Shown one piece after another: positions 7,937 to 17,259 of a stretch of DNA of 34,373 nucleotides. Location of the stretch: NCBI GenBank assembly GCA_028279425.1, contig JANQNV010000014.1:1-34373 (forward strand), read 5' to 3'. The notes below the pieces were generated by a model. The model did no database searches. It saw nothing but the letters and a program-made list of their open reading frames with translations, and was not told the origin of the DNA. A program made the translations under genes and the position numbers. Origin of the DNA: Longimicrobiales bacterium (GTDB lineage Bacteria; Gemmatimonadota; Gemmatimonadetes; Longimicrobiales; Gaopeijiaceae). The first letter of the stretch is position 1; each line of letters starts with the position of its first letter.

Positions 7937-10900
7937 ATGTCATGCTCGGTCCGCCCCTTCGGGGCCGCTCTCCTCTGCCTGGCCCTCGTGGGCCGCCCCG
8001 CCACCCTCGAGGGGCAGGCTCTGCCTTCGTTCGCCGAACCGGGGATATCGGCCGACGGCGCCGAGATCGCCTTCACCTCCGGCGGGGACATCTGGACCGT
8101 GTCGGCGCAGGGGGGCGCCGCCCGGCTGCTCGTGGCGCACTCGGCTCATGAGTCCCGTCCGATCTATTCGCCCGACGGGCGATGGCTGGCCTTCAACTCG
8201 AATCGGTACGGCGGTCAGGATGTGTTCCTGATGGACCTGACCTCGGGCGCTGTCCGCCGGTTGACCCACGATTCCGGCTCAGAACAGCTCAACGGGTTCT
8301 CGCGCGACGGCGACTGGGTCTACTTCACCTCGAATGCGCAGGATATCTCGGGCATGCAGGACGTCTACCGGGTGCGGGTCGACGGTGGGACTCCGCTGCC
8401 GGTGGCCGGAGATCGGTACGAGTCGGAGTTCTTCTCCGCGGCCTCACCCGACGGGGCGACGCTCGCGATCTCGACCCGCGGCCGTATGGCCCAGGGTCAG
8501 TGGTGGCGCAACGGGCACTCCCACATCGACGAGGCCGAGATCTGGACGGTGACGATGGGCGACGTGCCGACGTACACGCCGGTTTCGACGGGCGGGAAGA
8601 ATCTCTGGCCGATGTACGGGGCCGAACCCGGAAGCGTCTACTTCATGTCGGACCGTTCCGGCGCCGAAAACCTCTGGGTCTCGGTCGAGGGGCGCGACGA
8701 GCAGCTGACGGACTTCGCCGCCGGACGCCTGCTGTGGCCCACGATGAGCACCGACGGCGGGACCATCGCATTCGAGCGTGACTTCCGGATCTGGACGTAC
8801 GACGTGGCGTCGCGGGCGGCGAGCCCGCTCGAGATTCGTCTGCTGGGGGCCGTGGAGGGTCCGACCCCCGAGACGGAGACGTCGAGCTCGGGGTTCGGGA
8901 GTCTGACGGTGTCGCCCGACGGGAAGAAGTTCGCCTTCGTGATCCGGGGCGACATCTACGCCAGCTCGATGGAGGGTGAGGTGCCGGCCACCCGTGTGAC
9001 CGAGACCGCCGCCCAGGAGAATTCTCCGACCTGGTCGTCGGATTCCAACCAGCTGGTCTACACGTCCTGGAGGAATGGGACCGAGCATCTGTTCGCCTAC
9101 GACTTCGTCACCGGTACCGAGCGGCAGCTCACGCGGGGGGATGTTCGTGATCAGGTGGGTGACTTCTCGCCCGACGGCACGATGCTCGCCTTCGCACGTC
9201 GCGTGGACGAAGAGGTCGAGTTGCGGGTGATGGACTGGGTGTCGGGCGACCACCGGCGGGTCGCCGTCGATGTCGCGGGCGCGGCCGTATGGTCGCCCGA
9301 CAGCCGCTGGATCGCCTACGGCGGCGAGACGGACGAGTTCTCGAATGTGATGGTGGTGCCGGCCGCGGGGGGCGAGCCGCGTCAGGTGAGCTTCCTCGCG
9401 AGTAGCTTCTTCGGGTCGATCGACTGGAGTGCGAAGGGCGATTACCTGGTCTATCGGACGGCGCAGCGCACCGAACCCGGACAGATCGTCAAGATCGATC
9501 TGGTACCCATGAACCCCACCTTCGACCGCGACGCCTTCCTCGACCTCTTCAACGAGCCGTCCGAGGACGACGACGAGCGCGACGACGACGAGCGCGACGA
9601 CGACGAGCGCGACGACGACGAGCGCAACGACGACGAGCGCGACGACGCGGGGGGGGCCGGGGGGCGCGGGTCAGGCGAGGACGGCCGGGCCGAGGCTCCG
9701 GACGAGGTGGAGGTCGAGTTCGAGGGCATCCGTCGGCGCGCTCGGCTGGTGCCCCTCGACTTCTCAGCGGGCACCATACGGCTGAGCCCCGACGGGGAGT
9801 CGGCGGTGGTCACAGGCGACGGTGCCTTGCATCGCATCACCTTCGGCCCGAATGGAGACGTCGACGTCGATCGACTCTCCGTGACGGGCGCGCCCATCGG
9901 CTTCTCCGACAACGGGAGGCAGCTCTACGTCTCTCGGGGCGGACAGCTCCGAGTGGTGACGCTGCCGGGAGGTCAGGAGCGCACGATCGAGACCTCGGCC
10001 GAGGTGATCGACGACTTCGAACGGACCAAGGTGGCGGCATTCGAGCAGGGGTGGGGCGAGATGCGCGACGGCTTCTACGACGCCGAGTACCACGGCGCCG
10101 ACTGGCCGGGCGTGCGCGACACCTTCCGCCCCTACATCGCCGGCGCACGCACGCGAGCCGAGTTCAATCGGCTCATGAATCTCATGCTCGGCGAGCTCGA
10201 CGCCTCCCATCTGGGGCACTCTGGCCGCACCGGTCCTCCGCAGGGCGGGAGTGGTGAGCAGACGGGGCGACTGGGACTGCGCTTCGAGCGGGGGGCTGTG
10301 GAGGGCGACGGCCGCTTCGAGGTGTCGGAGGTGGTTCCCCTCGGTCCGGCCGATGTCTCGGACCGCATCGAGGTCGGCGACGTCATCGCGTCGATCGATG
10401 GCGTCGATCTCGGGGTCGGCACCGACCTGTACGAGCTTCTCGGCGGCACGTCGGGCGAAAAGGTCGTGGTGGAGGTTCGGCGCGGCGGTCAGGTGAACGA
10501 GGTCGAACTGCGGCCGATCTCCGGAGGCGCCGAGAGACAGCTCGTGTACCGCAACTGGGTCGAGAGTCGACGAGCCATGGTCGACGAACTCAGCGGGGGC
10601 CGTCTCGGCTACGTACACATCGCGTCGATGTCGTCGGGAGCGTTGGACCAGTTCATATTCGACCTCGACCAGCTCAACCATGCGAAGGACGGCGTGGTGG
10701 TCGACGTGCGCAACAACAACGGCGGATTCGTCAACGTCTACGCGATCGACATCCTTGCGCGGCGCAACTACTTCACCATGCAGAGCCGCTTCTCGGACGT
10801 CCTGGCGCCGTCGCGGGTGCGGCTCGGGCAACGTGCGCTCCTCGCGCCGACCGTGCTCGTGACCAACCAACACACCCTCTCCGACGGGGAGGACTTCACC

Positions 10901-11167
10901 GAGGGGTATCGCAGCCTCGAGCTCGGTCCGGTGGTGGGGGAGCCGACGTCCGGGTGGATCATCTTCACGGGGAGCCGTGGGCTGGTCGACGGAACGCAAG
11001 TACGGATGCCGGGCACCTTCATCCGCGACATGCGCGGTCAGAACATGGAGCTGAATCCCCGGCCCGTGGACATCGAGGTCGAACGCGCCACCGGGGAGTG
11101 GTATCTCGAGCGGGATTCCCAGCTCGCGCGGGCCGTGGAGGAGTTGCTCGGGCGACTCGGGGGCTGA
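7937..11167 (+). CDS. Secreted tricorn-like protease: PD40 propeller, PDZ, S41 serine peptidase
   Basis: 1076 residues from the ATG at 7937, with GGAG 8 bases upstream; the GTG at 7928 lies on that Shine-Dalgarno. Residues 1-27 are a signal peptide. WD40-like PD40 blades (YSPDGRWLAFNSNRYGG and similar) cover about 35-520. An acidic DDDER repeat insert lies at 544-568, a tricorn C1-type region at about 660-750, a PDZ domain at about 780-852 and the S41 peptidase core at about 885-1058. By comparison with archaeal tricorn, Ser757-His758 (DASHLGHSG), Ser982-Asp983 (TLSDGEDF) and Glu1038 (NMELNP) would supply the catalytic set, so it looks active. Archaeal tricorn cuts proteasome products in the cytosol; bacterial homologues like this are exported and probably digest peptides in the periplasm. 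It stands alone between two permease clusters. Confidence 0.93.
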   Translation: MSCSVRPFGAALLCLALVGRPATLEGQALPSFAEPGISADGAEIAFTSGGDIWTVSAQGGAARLLVAHSAHESRPIYSPDGRWLAFNSNRYGGQDVFLMDLTSGAVRRLTHDSGSEQLNGFSRDGDWVYFTSNAQDISGMQDVYRVRVDGGTPLPVAGDRYESEFFSAASPDGATLAISTRGRMAQGQWWRNGHSHIDEAEIWTVTMGDVPTYTPVSTGGKNLWPMYGAEPGSVYFMSDRSGAENLWVSVEGRDEQLTDFAAGRLLWPTMSTDGGTIAFERDFRIWTYDVASRAASPLEIRLLGAVEGPTPETETSSSGFGSLTVSPDGKKFAFVIRGDIYASSMEGEVPATRVTETAAQENSPTWSSDSNQLVYTSWRNGTEHLFAYDFVTGTERQLTRGDVRDQVGDFSPDGTMLAFARRVDEEVELRVMDWVSGDHRRVAVDVAGAAVWSPDSRWIAYGGETDEFSNVMVVPAAGGEPRQVSFLASSFFGSIDWSAKGDYLVYRTAQRTEPGQIVKIDLVPMNPTFDRDAFLDLFNEPSEDDDERDDDERDDDERDDDERNDDERDDAGGAGGRGSGEDGRAEAPDEVEVEFEGIRRRARLVPLDFSAGTIRLSPDGESAVVTGDGALHRITFGPNGDVDVDRLSVTGAPIGFSDNGRQLYVSRGGQLRVVTLPGGQERTIETSAEVIDDFERTKVAAFEQGWGEMRDGFYDAEYHGADWPGVRDTFRPYIAGARTRAEFNRLMNLMLGELDASHLGHSGRTGPPQGGSGEQTGRLGLRFERGAVEGDGRFEVSEVVPLGPADVSDRIEVGDVIASIDGVDLGVGTDLYELLGGTSGEKVVVEVRRGGQVNEVELRPISGGAERQLVYRNWVESRRAMVDELSGGRLGYVHIASMSSGALDQFIFDLDQLNHAKDGVVVDVRNNNGGFVNVYAIDILARRNYFTMQSRFSDVLAPSRVRLGQRALLAPTVLVTNQHTLSDGEDFTEGYRSLELGPVVGEPTSGWIIFTGSRGLVDGTQVRMPGTFIRDMRGQNMELNPRPVDIEVERATGEWYLERDSQLARAVEELLGRLGG
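9566..9640 (+). repeat. Five 15-bp tandem repeats inside the tricorn-like gene
   Basis: Four exact units of GACGACGACGAGCGC are followed by one with the first base changed to A (AACGACGACGAGCGC). They stay in frame and encode DDDER four times, then NDDER. They sit in a linker between the propeller and the protease half, just before a Gly-rich stretch. Length variation in 15-base steps would keep the frame. The charged linker is likely flexible and solvent-exposed. Confidence 0.95.
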
Positions 11168-11183
11168 GGGGGCTGAGCGGGGG

Positions 11184-13874
11184 CTACTCCGACTTCAGGG
11201 CCGAGACGGGACTCACTCGCGTGGCCCGCCGCGCCGGGACCCAGGCGGCGAAAAAGGCGACGAAGGCGACCAGGGCCGCGACGGTCGCGAACGTGGGCAC
11301 GTCGAGCGCCGGAACGTCGAAGAGCAATCGCGAGAGTCCCTGCGCGAGCACCCCGGCAATGACGAGTCCCGCGGCCGCGCCGATCGCGACGAGGCGCAGG
11401 CCGCCGCCGGTCAGCATCCACACGACCTGGGCGGGCTCGGCCCCGAGCGAGAGCCGGATGCCGACCTCACGCGCTCGGCGAGAGACGGCGTAGCTCACCA
11501 CGCCGTAGAGACCGATGGCGGCGAGGAGGAGTGCGAGGGCGGCGAACGCCCCGATCACCTGGGCCCCGAGCGCGCGCCCGATCCGCATCCCGCCCACGTG
11601 CCGCTCGAGGGTGGTCGCCTCCACCACCATGATCTCCGGGTCGATCGCCTGCGCAGTGCGGACCAGATCGACGGCAAGAGCCTGCGGATCTCGGCGGGTT
11701 CTCGCCACGACGTGCATGTACTCCGTCCCGCTTTGGGCCAGGGGTACGAGGACGTAGGGGCGATCCGGTTCACCGATGGAGCGCACCTTGGAGTTGGCGA
11801 TGAGGCCCACGATGGTCACATCGCGCCCGTTGCGCTCGAACGAGCGCCCCACGGCGTCGAGCGAACCGAAGAAGCGTTCCGCGAACGCCTCGTTCACGAC
11901 CACCACCCGCTGTGCGTCGTCGGTATCCGTGGGGGCGATCCAGCGTCCGGCGACCAACCGCAGCCCCAGCGCGTCGAGGTAGTCGGGTCCCGCCAGCGCC
12001 ACGTCGATCCGGAAGGCGTCGGTGCCGTCGTCGGGTGTCATCCCGGCGACGCGGACCGAGGTCATCTGCGAGTTGAGCTGATTGAGAGGGATGTTGTCGG
12101 TCATGCCGACGACGTCCGCGCCCGGGAGCGCGCTCGCGCGTTCCTTCAGGTCGCGCCAGAAGTCCCGGCGGGCCGCCTGGTCGTAGCGGGTGGCGGGGGT
12201 CACGATCTGAACCAGCGCCGCCGAGCTGTCGTCGAAGCCGAGGTCGGTCCGTTGCATGGCCGAGAACGACCGCAAGAAGAGCCCCGCACTCACGAGGAGG
12301 ACGACCGATACGGCGACCTGACCTGCCACGAGCAGGTTGCGCAGCGCCGCACCGCGGGAGCCTCCGCCTCCGGCCGTCTCGTCGCGTAGTGTGGGCGCCA
12401 GCGCCGGATTGGTGGCCTGCAGGGCCGGCGCCAGTCCGAACAGGAGACCGGCCACGACCGAGACGACGACGCTGAAGGCGAGCACCGTGGCGTCGAGTGA
12501 AAGGTCGAGCGTGATCGGGAGAGGGAGGGGGAGGTCGGCGCGCTGGAGGCCCTGGAGTGCGAGGTGACCCCCGGCCAGGCCGAGCGAACCGCCGAGGGCC
12601 GAGAGCAGGGTGGTCTCGGTCAGAAGCTGGCCGACGAGCGTACGGCGGCGAGCGCCGAGGGCCAGGCGTACGGCGATCTCCTTGCGTCGATCCGAGGCGC
12701 GTGCAAGGAGGAAGGAAGCGAGGTTGGCGCAGGCGATCAGCAGCACCAGCGCCACCACCGTCACGAGTACGGCAGAGGCCTGCGTGATGTATCGATCGAT
12801 CATCGGATTCATCACGACGTCGGAGGTCGGCACGACGACGAGGGCCTCGTCGGTCGCCCAGTCGTCGGGGTACTCCTCGCGAAGCTGGGCACCGATTCTC
12901 GCGATGGCTGCCTCGGCAGCGGTGGTCTCCACGCCGGGAGCCCGTCGAGCCTTGACGAAGAGCGACTGGTTACCCCGGGCCGCGAAGCTGTTGTTGGCGG
13001 ACCCCGACAAGGCGTCGTACTGGAGGATGGGCACGATGACGTCGGGCTGGAGACCCTTCAGCGTGCCCGCATACGCCGGTTCGGTGACGCCGACGACCTG
13101 GTAGGCCTGTCCGGCCAGCCGAATCGAACGACCGATGATATCGGGGTCGGATTGGTAGCGTCCCGTCCACGTGCGATACGTCAATACCGCCACCGGGTGG
13201 GCGCCGGGGGCGACGTCGTCTTCGTGGGAGAGCGCGCGGCCCAGGTGCATGCCGACGCCCAGCGTCGCGAAGTGATCGCCCGAAACGGCCTCTCCCATCC
13301 ACAGATCCACGCGGCCCTCTTCTTCGATCTGCACGAAGCTGAGCCGCATGCCCACGACTTCGGAGAAGACGTCTCCAGACCGCTGCCGGATGTCGTCGAA
13401 GTCCGGGTACGACAAGAGGCTGTGGCTGAACTCCGGTTCGGACTGGTAGATGTCGACCAACCGGTCCGCCTCCGGATAGGCCGGATCGTCGAGGTAGAGT
13501 GCATCGACGAGCGAGAAGATCGCCGTGTTCGCGCCGATTCCGAGCCCGAGCGAGACGACGGCGGTCAGCGTGAATAGCGGGCTGCGCAGGATACGGCGTA
13601 CGGCGTAGCGGAGGTGCATCATGGGTGCGTCCAGAAGACGAGTGGGGGAGAGCGGTGAAGGAGCCGACACGTGTGCCTTCCGGAGTCGGACCGCGACCGA
13701 GGCCGCCTCCCGGATGGCCCAGAACCAGGCGCGCACCGGCCCGGCCTCGACGTAGCGGTGGGCGTACTCCTCCGTGAGATCGCCGACGACGGCGTCTCGG
13801 TAGGGTCCGGGGGCGAGCGCGCGCCGCGCGAGCCATCCGGCGAGTCGAGGCAGCTCGCGGTTCGAAGGGGTCAT
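11184..13874 (-). CDS. ADOP-type duplicated ABC permease, copy 2
   Basis: 896 residues from the ATG at 13872-13874, which overlaps the TGA of the upstream PadR (ATGA). The N-terminal 80 residues are a soluble 'permease prefix' domain (LARRALAPGPYRDAVVGDLT, EEYAHRY, FWAIREAASVAVRLR), different from the prefix of copy 1. TM1 lies near 100 (SLGLGIGANTAIFSLVDALY), the first FtsX domain from about 368 (LLIACANLASFLLARASDRR) and the C-terminal FtsX domain at about 768-885, ending in WVPARRATRVSPVSALKSE. Two MacB-type extracytoplasmic domains sit between. No nucleotide-binding subunit is encoded nearby. It ends 16 bases from the convergent tricorn-like gene. Family firm; substrate unknown. Confidence 0.92.
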   Translation of the reverse strand: MTPSNRELPRLAGWLARRALAPGPYRDAVVGDLTEEYAHRYVEAGPVRAWFWAIREAASVAVRLRKAHVSAPSPLSPTRLLDAPMMHLRYAVRRILRSPLFTLTAVVSLGLGIGANTAIFSLVDALYLDDPAYPEADRLVDIYQSEPEFSHSLLSYPDFDDIRQRSGDVFSEVVGMRLSFVQIEEEGRVDLWMGEAVSGDHFATLGVGMHLGRALSHEDDVAPGAHPVAVLTYRTWTGRYQSDPDIIGRSIRLAGQAYQVVGVTEPAYAGTLKGLQPDVIVPILQYDALSGSANNSFAARGNQSLFVKARRAPGVETTAAEAAIARIGAQLREEYPDDWATDEALVVVPTSDVVMNPMIDRYITQASAVLVTVVALVLLIACANLASFLLARASDRRKEIAVRLALGARRRTLVGQLLTETTLLSALGGSLGLAGGHLALQGLQRADLPLPLPITLDLSLDATVLAFSVVVSVVAGLLFGLAPALQATNPALAPTLRDETAGGGGSRGAALRNLLVAGQVAVSVVLLVSAGLFLRSFSAMQRTDLGFDDSSAALVQIVTPATRYDQAARRDFWRDLKERASALPGADVVGMTDNIPLNQLNSQMTSVRVAGMTPDDGTDAFRIDVALAGPDYLDALGLRLVAGRWIAPTDTDDAQRVVVVNEAFAERFFGSLDAVGRSFERNGRDVTIVGLIANSKVRSIGEPDRPYVLVPLAQSGTEYMHVVARTRRDPQALAVDLVRTAQAIDPEIMVVEATTLERHVGGMRIGRALGAQVIGAFAALALLLAAIGLYGVVSYAVSRRAREVGIRLSLGAEPAQVVWMLTGGGLRLVAIGAAAGLVIAGVLAQGLSRLLFDVPALDVPTFATVAALVAFVAFFAAWVPARRATRVSPVSALKSE

Positions 13875-14215
13875 CGAGGGGGTGGGGCCAGCGCCGGGAG
13901 ACCCTCCCAGAGCGTCTCGAGGGCATCGCGAGACCGTCGCAGCTGGGCCAACCCCTCTTCGGTCACCTGAACGATCCGGCGGGGGCGTCCGCCTCGCTCG
14001 GGACGGGACTCCGACATGCTCGAGCGGATCAACCCCTTGGCCTCGAGACGATCGAGGGTCACGTAGATCGATCCCCGAGAGACCCGTCGGCCAACGGTTC
14101 GCTCCAGCTCTTGCGATATGGCCGCCCCGTAGGCGCCCCGCTCCAGACGCAACGCGGCCAGCAAGAGCATCTGCTCGAATTCTCCCAGGAAGCTGGGCCC
14201 CTTCTTCGGTGGCAC
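13871..14215 (-). CDS. PadR-family transcriptional regulator
   Basis: 114 residues from a GTG at 14213-14215, preceded by GGGGGA at short spacing. The typical start LGEFEQMLLLAALRLERGAY, the recognition region RRVSRGSIYVTLDRLEAKGL and the wing RPERGGRPRRIVQVTEEGLA define a PadR-s1 regulator. No ATG precedes the helix-turn-helix, so the GTG is the only sensible start. Its stop overlaps the permease start, so the pair is co-translated. A tandem direct repeat lies in the gap shared with the divergent permease at 14414, so this protein may control both permeases. It resembles the PadR at 32740 closely in its opening (xxLGEFExMxLLAAxRL) and differs from the PadR at 4770. Confidence 0.92.
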   Translation of the reverse strand: MPPKKGPSFLGEFEQMLLLAALRLERGAYGAAISQELERTVGRRVSRGSIYVTLDRLEAKGLIRSSMSESRPERGGRPRRIVQVTEEGLAQLRRSRDALETLWEGLPALAPPPR

Positions 14216-14263
14216 CGTGTCCCCCGTGCAGGCGTGGCCGGGTCGTCGGCTCGACGACGTCCG

Positions 14264-14283
14264 ATGACGACTTATGACGACTT
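14264..14283. promoter_or_regulatory. Tandem ATGACGACTT direct repeat in divergent PadR/permease gap
   Basis: Two exact adjacent copies of ATGACGACTT are followed by an AT-rich run (TGTATGAATAATAG). They lie 48 bases upstream of the PadR start and 130 bases upstream of the divergent permease start, the place expected for a shared control region. A 10-base period puts both copies on the same face of the helix, suiting cooperative regulator binding. No promoter hexamers are clear enough to assign. Confidence 0.4.
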
Positions 14284-14413
14284 TGTATGAATAATAGTTT
14301 CGATCGCCCCTCGCCACCGCGATGCAACCCGAAGGCCCCATCGGCCGTCTGTACCAACGGGACGCGATCCACGCCGCCCCGTGTTTCGACTTCACCGGCC
14401 TCCGGGAGACCCC

Positions 14414-16918
14414 ATGCGAGAGCTCAGGCTCGCGTTTCGAAGCTTGGCCAAGACCCCCTTCGTGACGTGCATCGCGGTGCTGTCGCTCGCGCTCGGGATC
14501 GGGGCCAATGCCGCGATCTACTCGCTGATCGACGTGGCGCTGCTTCGGTCGCTGCCGGTGCAGGAACCGGAGCGCCTGGTCAACATCGAAGTACCCGGAC
14601 CGAATCCGGGCTCTCAGTCGTGCGGCCAGGCCGGGGGGTGCGACGAGGTGCTCAGCTACCCGATGCTCCGCGACCTGGAGGGGCTGGAGTCGGGTGCCGT
14701 CGAGGGTGTGGCGGGGCACGTGCTCTTCGGCGCCAACCTGGCGTTCGATGGCCGCACGACGAGTGGTTCGGGGGCCCAGGTCACGGGCGGGTACTTCCCC
14801 CTGTTGGGTGTCCAGCCCGCCCTCGGCCGCCTGCTCGATCCCTCCGACGACGTGGAGATCGGCGGGCACTACGTGGCCGTTCTGAGCTGGGACTACTGGC
14901 AGAACGAGCTTGGGGGCGAGGCGTCGGTGCTGAATCGCAACCTGGTCGTGAACGGGCAGGGGCTGACGGTGGTCGGGGTGGCTCCCGAGGGGTTCGGCGG
15001 GACCGTGCTGGGCGCCGCCCCCGACATCTACGTGCCCATGACCATGCGTGGGGTGATGCACCCGTGGTTCGACGGGTGGGAGAATCGCCGTTGGTACTGG
15101 GCGTACGCCTTCGCCCGCGTGGCGCCCGACGCCACGATGGCGCAGGCGACGGAGGCCCTCAACGGACTCTACACCAGCATCATCCGCGACGTCGAAACGC
15201 CCCTCCAGACCAACATGACCGAAGAGGCGCTCGAGCGCTTCCGCAACAAACAGATCGTGCTCTCCGAGGGTTTCCGCGGGCAGAGTACGACACACGAAGA
15301 GGTGGAGACGCCGTTCCGACTGCTGATGGGAATCACCGGTTTGGTGCTTCTGATCGCGTGCGCCAACATCGCGAACCTGCTCCTGGCTCGAGGCGCGGGG
15401 CGGGGTACCGAGATGGCCGTGCGCGGCTCGCTCGGTGCCACCCGCGGCCAACTCGTTCGGCAGCTGATGCTCGAGTCGATGATTCTCGCCGTGGCCAGCG
15501 GGCTCGCGGGCATCGCGGTCGGGCAGGGTACGATCGCGCTCCTCACCCGACTTCTGCCGGCGGAGGCCGTCTCGACGATCGATCTCGGAATGAACGGGTC
15601 GGTGCTCGCGTTCACGGCTCTCGTGACGCTCGCGACGGGGGTGGTCTTCGGTATGTATCCTGCGGTCCATGCCACGAGGACCGACCTGGCCACCCTCATC
15701 CGCGCAGGGTCCGGCAAGGATTCGGGCGCGCGATCGGCGGCCCGCTTCCGGTCGGCCCTGGTCACGGCCCAGATCGCCCTCTCGATGGCGCTGCTCGTGA
15801 GCGCGGGCCTGTTCGTGCGTTCCCTCACCAACGTGACCAACGTCGACCTGGGTCTCGACTCGGAGTCGGTGGTCCAGTTCGCCGTCTCGCCGGGTCTGAA
15901 CGGATACTCGAGCGAGGCCTCCACCGCCCTGTTCATCCAGGCCGAGGACCGGCTCGCGGCGTTGCCGGGAGTGGTGGGCGTGACCGCTTCGATGGTGCCC
16001 GTTCTGGCCGGCAGCAGCTGGGGCAACGACGCGTCGGTCGAAGGCTTCGAGTGGGAACCCGGGGTGAACGCCAACTCGCGCTACACCGAGGTGGGGCCGG
16101 GCTTCTATTCCACGATGGGGATCCCGCTCCTGGCGGGTCGCGAGTTCACGGCCTCCGACGTCGTCGGTGCCCCGCGGGTCTCCATCATCAATGAGGCGTT
16201 CGCCCGCCACTTCGGCCTCGACCCCCGGACCGCGGTGGGCAAGCGCATGGCCCAGGGCTCCGGCGTCGATGAACTCGACATCGAGATCGTCGGCGTGGTG
16301 GCCGACGCCCGCTACTCCGATGTGAAGGACGACGTGCCGTCGGTCTTCGCCCTGCCGTACCGACAGAACGACGGGCTCGAAGACATGAACTTCTACGTGC
16401 GGGTGGCGGGTGATCCGGCCCCGGTCGTGGCGGCGATTCGGCGCGAGTTCGCCGAGCTCGACCGGAACCTGCCCGTCGAAGACCTTCGTATGCTCGACGA
16501 TCAGATCGCCGAAAACATCATGCTCGATCGGCTGATCGGGTCGCTCGCCGCGGCCTTCGCGGTTCTCGCCACCCTCCTTGCGGCGGTCGGCCTCTACGGT
16601 GTGCTGACCTTCGCCGTGGCGCAGCGCACGAGGGAGATCGGGATCCGCATGGCGCTCGGTGCGGGCAAACAGAGTGTGCGGAGTATGGTGATGCGGCAGG
16701 TGATCGGGATGACGGTCATGGGCGCCGTCGTGGGCATCGTCGCCGCGATTTTCCTGGCCGGCCTGGCCGAGTCCCTGCTGTACGGGATGGAGGGTACCGA
16801 TCCCACGGTGTTCGTCGCGACCGTGGGGATTCTGGGCATCGTCGCCGCCGCCGCCGGTTTCCTCCCCGCCCGCCGCGCCTCGAGGGTCGACCCGATGATC
16901 GCGCTGCGGTACGAGTAG
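14414..16918 (+). CDS. ADOP-type duplicated ABC permease, copy 3 (no N-terminal prefix domain)
   Basis: 834 residues from the ATG at 14414, with GGGAG five bases upstream. Unlike the other three copies it starts almost directly with TM1 (residues about 14-40, LSLALGIGANAAIYSLIDVA) and has no soluble prefix domain. The first MacB-type domain follows, then the first FtsX domain from about 305 (LIACANIANLLLARGAGRGT), a second extracytoplasmic domain, and the last FtsX domain at about 709-830, ending GFLPARRASRVDPMIALRYE. It is divergent from the PadR/permease pair and shares its control region, so the two permeases may be alternately or jointly expressed. No ATPase gene adjoins. Substrate unknown. 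Confidence 0.92.
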   Translation: MRELRLAFRSLAKTPFVTCIAVLSLALGIGANAAIYSLIDVALLRSLPVQEPERLVNIEVPGPNPGSQSCGQAGGCDEVLSYPMLRDLEGLESGAVEGVAGHVLFGANLAFDGRTTSGSGAQVTGGYFPLLGVQPALGRLLDPSDDVEIGGHYVAVLSWDYWQNELGGEASVLNRNLVVNGQGLTVVGVAPEGFGGTVLGAAPDIYVPMTMRGVMHPWFDGWENRRWYWAYAFARVAPDATMAQATEALNGLYTSIIRDVETPLQTNMTEEALERFRNKQIVLSEGFRGQSTTHEEVETPFRLLMGITGLVLLIACANIANLLLARGAGRGTEMAVRGSLGATRGQLVRQLMLESMILAVASGLAGIAVGQGTIALLTRLLPAEAVSTIDLGMNGSVLAFTALVTLATGVVFGMYPAVHATRTDLATLIRAGSGKDSGARSAARFRSALVTAQIALSMALLVSAGLFVRSLTNVTNVDLGLDSESVVQFAVSPGLNGYSSEASTALFIQAEDRLAALPGVVGVTASMVPVLAGSSWGNDASVEGFEWEPGVNANSRYTEVGPGFYSTMGIPLLAGREFTASDVVGAPRVSIINEAFARHFGLDPRTAVGKRMAQGSGVDELDIEIVGVVADARYSDVKDDVPSVFALPYRQNDGLEDMNFYVRVAGDPAPVVAAIRREFAELDRNLPVEDLRMLDDQIAENIMLDRLIGSLAAAFAVLATLLAAVGLYGVLTFAVAQRTREIGIRMALGAGKQSVRSMVMRQVIGMTVMGAVVGIVAAIFLAGLAESLLYGMEGTDPTVFVATVGILGIVAAAAGFLPARRASRVDPMIALRYE

Positions 16919-16950
16919 ACTCGCTTTCGCCGAAGGCTGGAACGGGAAAC

Positions 16951-16979
16951 TTGCGTCGCCCCCGATCCGTACCTAGATA
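16951..16979 (+). promoter_or_regulatory. Candidate sigma-70-type promoter
   Basis: TTGCGT (16951-16956) and TAGATA (16974-16979) are separated by 17 bases, a good match to TTGACA-N17-TATAAT. It lies 33 bases after the permease stop in a 440-base gap otherwise lacking an obvious gene. Transcription would start near 16986, run through the short ORF at 17049 and meet the terminator at 17260-17312. Judged by eye from sequence alone. Confidence 0.45.
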
Positions 16980-17048
16980 CCGTGGCACGCGGCCGTCGCC
17001 TCGGCGCGGCCCCGTGACTGCCAACTCTCCTTCTTTGCGGACATCGCA

Positions 17049-17228
17049 ATGAACTCGTCCACCTCCTGCGCGCAGCCTCACCTGGCCATGGATCTCCTCT
17101 GGGGGATTCGTGTGCGCGGTGCGGACGCGCAGCGGGCTCGTGGCGTCGCCGACGTGGGATTCGTCGTCGGCTACGGGCCGGACGCGGGGACTCCGAAGGG
17201 AGTCCACCTCGAGGAGGGAGAGACCTGA
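17049..17228 (+). CDS. Possible 59-residue small protein (or part of a structured RNA)
   Basis: An ATG at 17049 opens a 60-codon frame ending in TGA at 17226-17228. The product starts MNSSTSCAQPHLAMDLLWGI and ends in GTPKGVHLEEGET; it is hydrophilic and has no recognised family. Third positions are mostly G or C, as in coding DNA here. There is no Shine-Dalgarno before either this ATG or the internal one at 17088. The same stretch can fold into several hairpins (for example GGACTCC/GGAGTCC at 17188-17205), so the unit may instead be a non-coding RNA. It is bracketed by a candidate promoter and a strong terminator, so something is probably transcribed here. Confidence 0.35.
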   Translation: MNSSTSCAQPHLAMDLLWGIRVRGADAQRARGVADVGFVVGYGPDAGTPKGVHLEEGET

Positions 17229-17259
17229 GTAGGCTGTAGCTTCAGACTTACTCGATTGG

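Noticed and set aside
9566..9640. CRISPR-like array
   Set aside because: Contiguous 15-base units without spacers, in frame inside a gene.
9764..10999. Long antisense frame under the tricorn-like gene
   Set aside because: The sense strand holds catalytic motifs and PDZ; the antisense product has no recognisable domain.
14216..16210. Antisense extension of the PadR frame through permease copy 3
   Set aside because: Only the last 114 residues have PadR motifs; the rest is a shadow of the permease.
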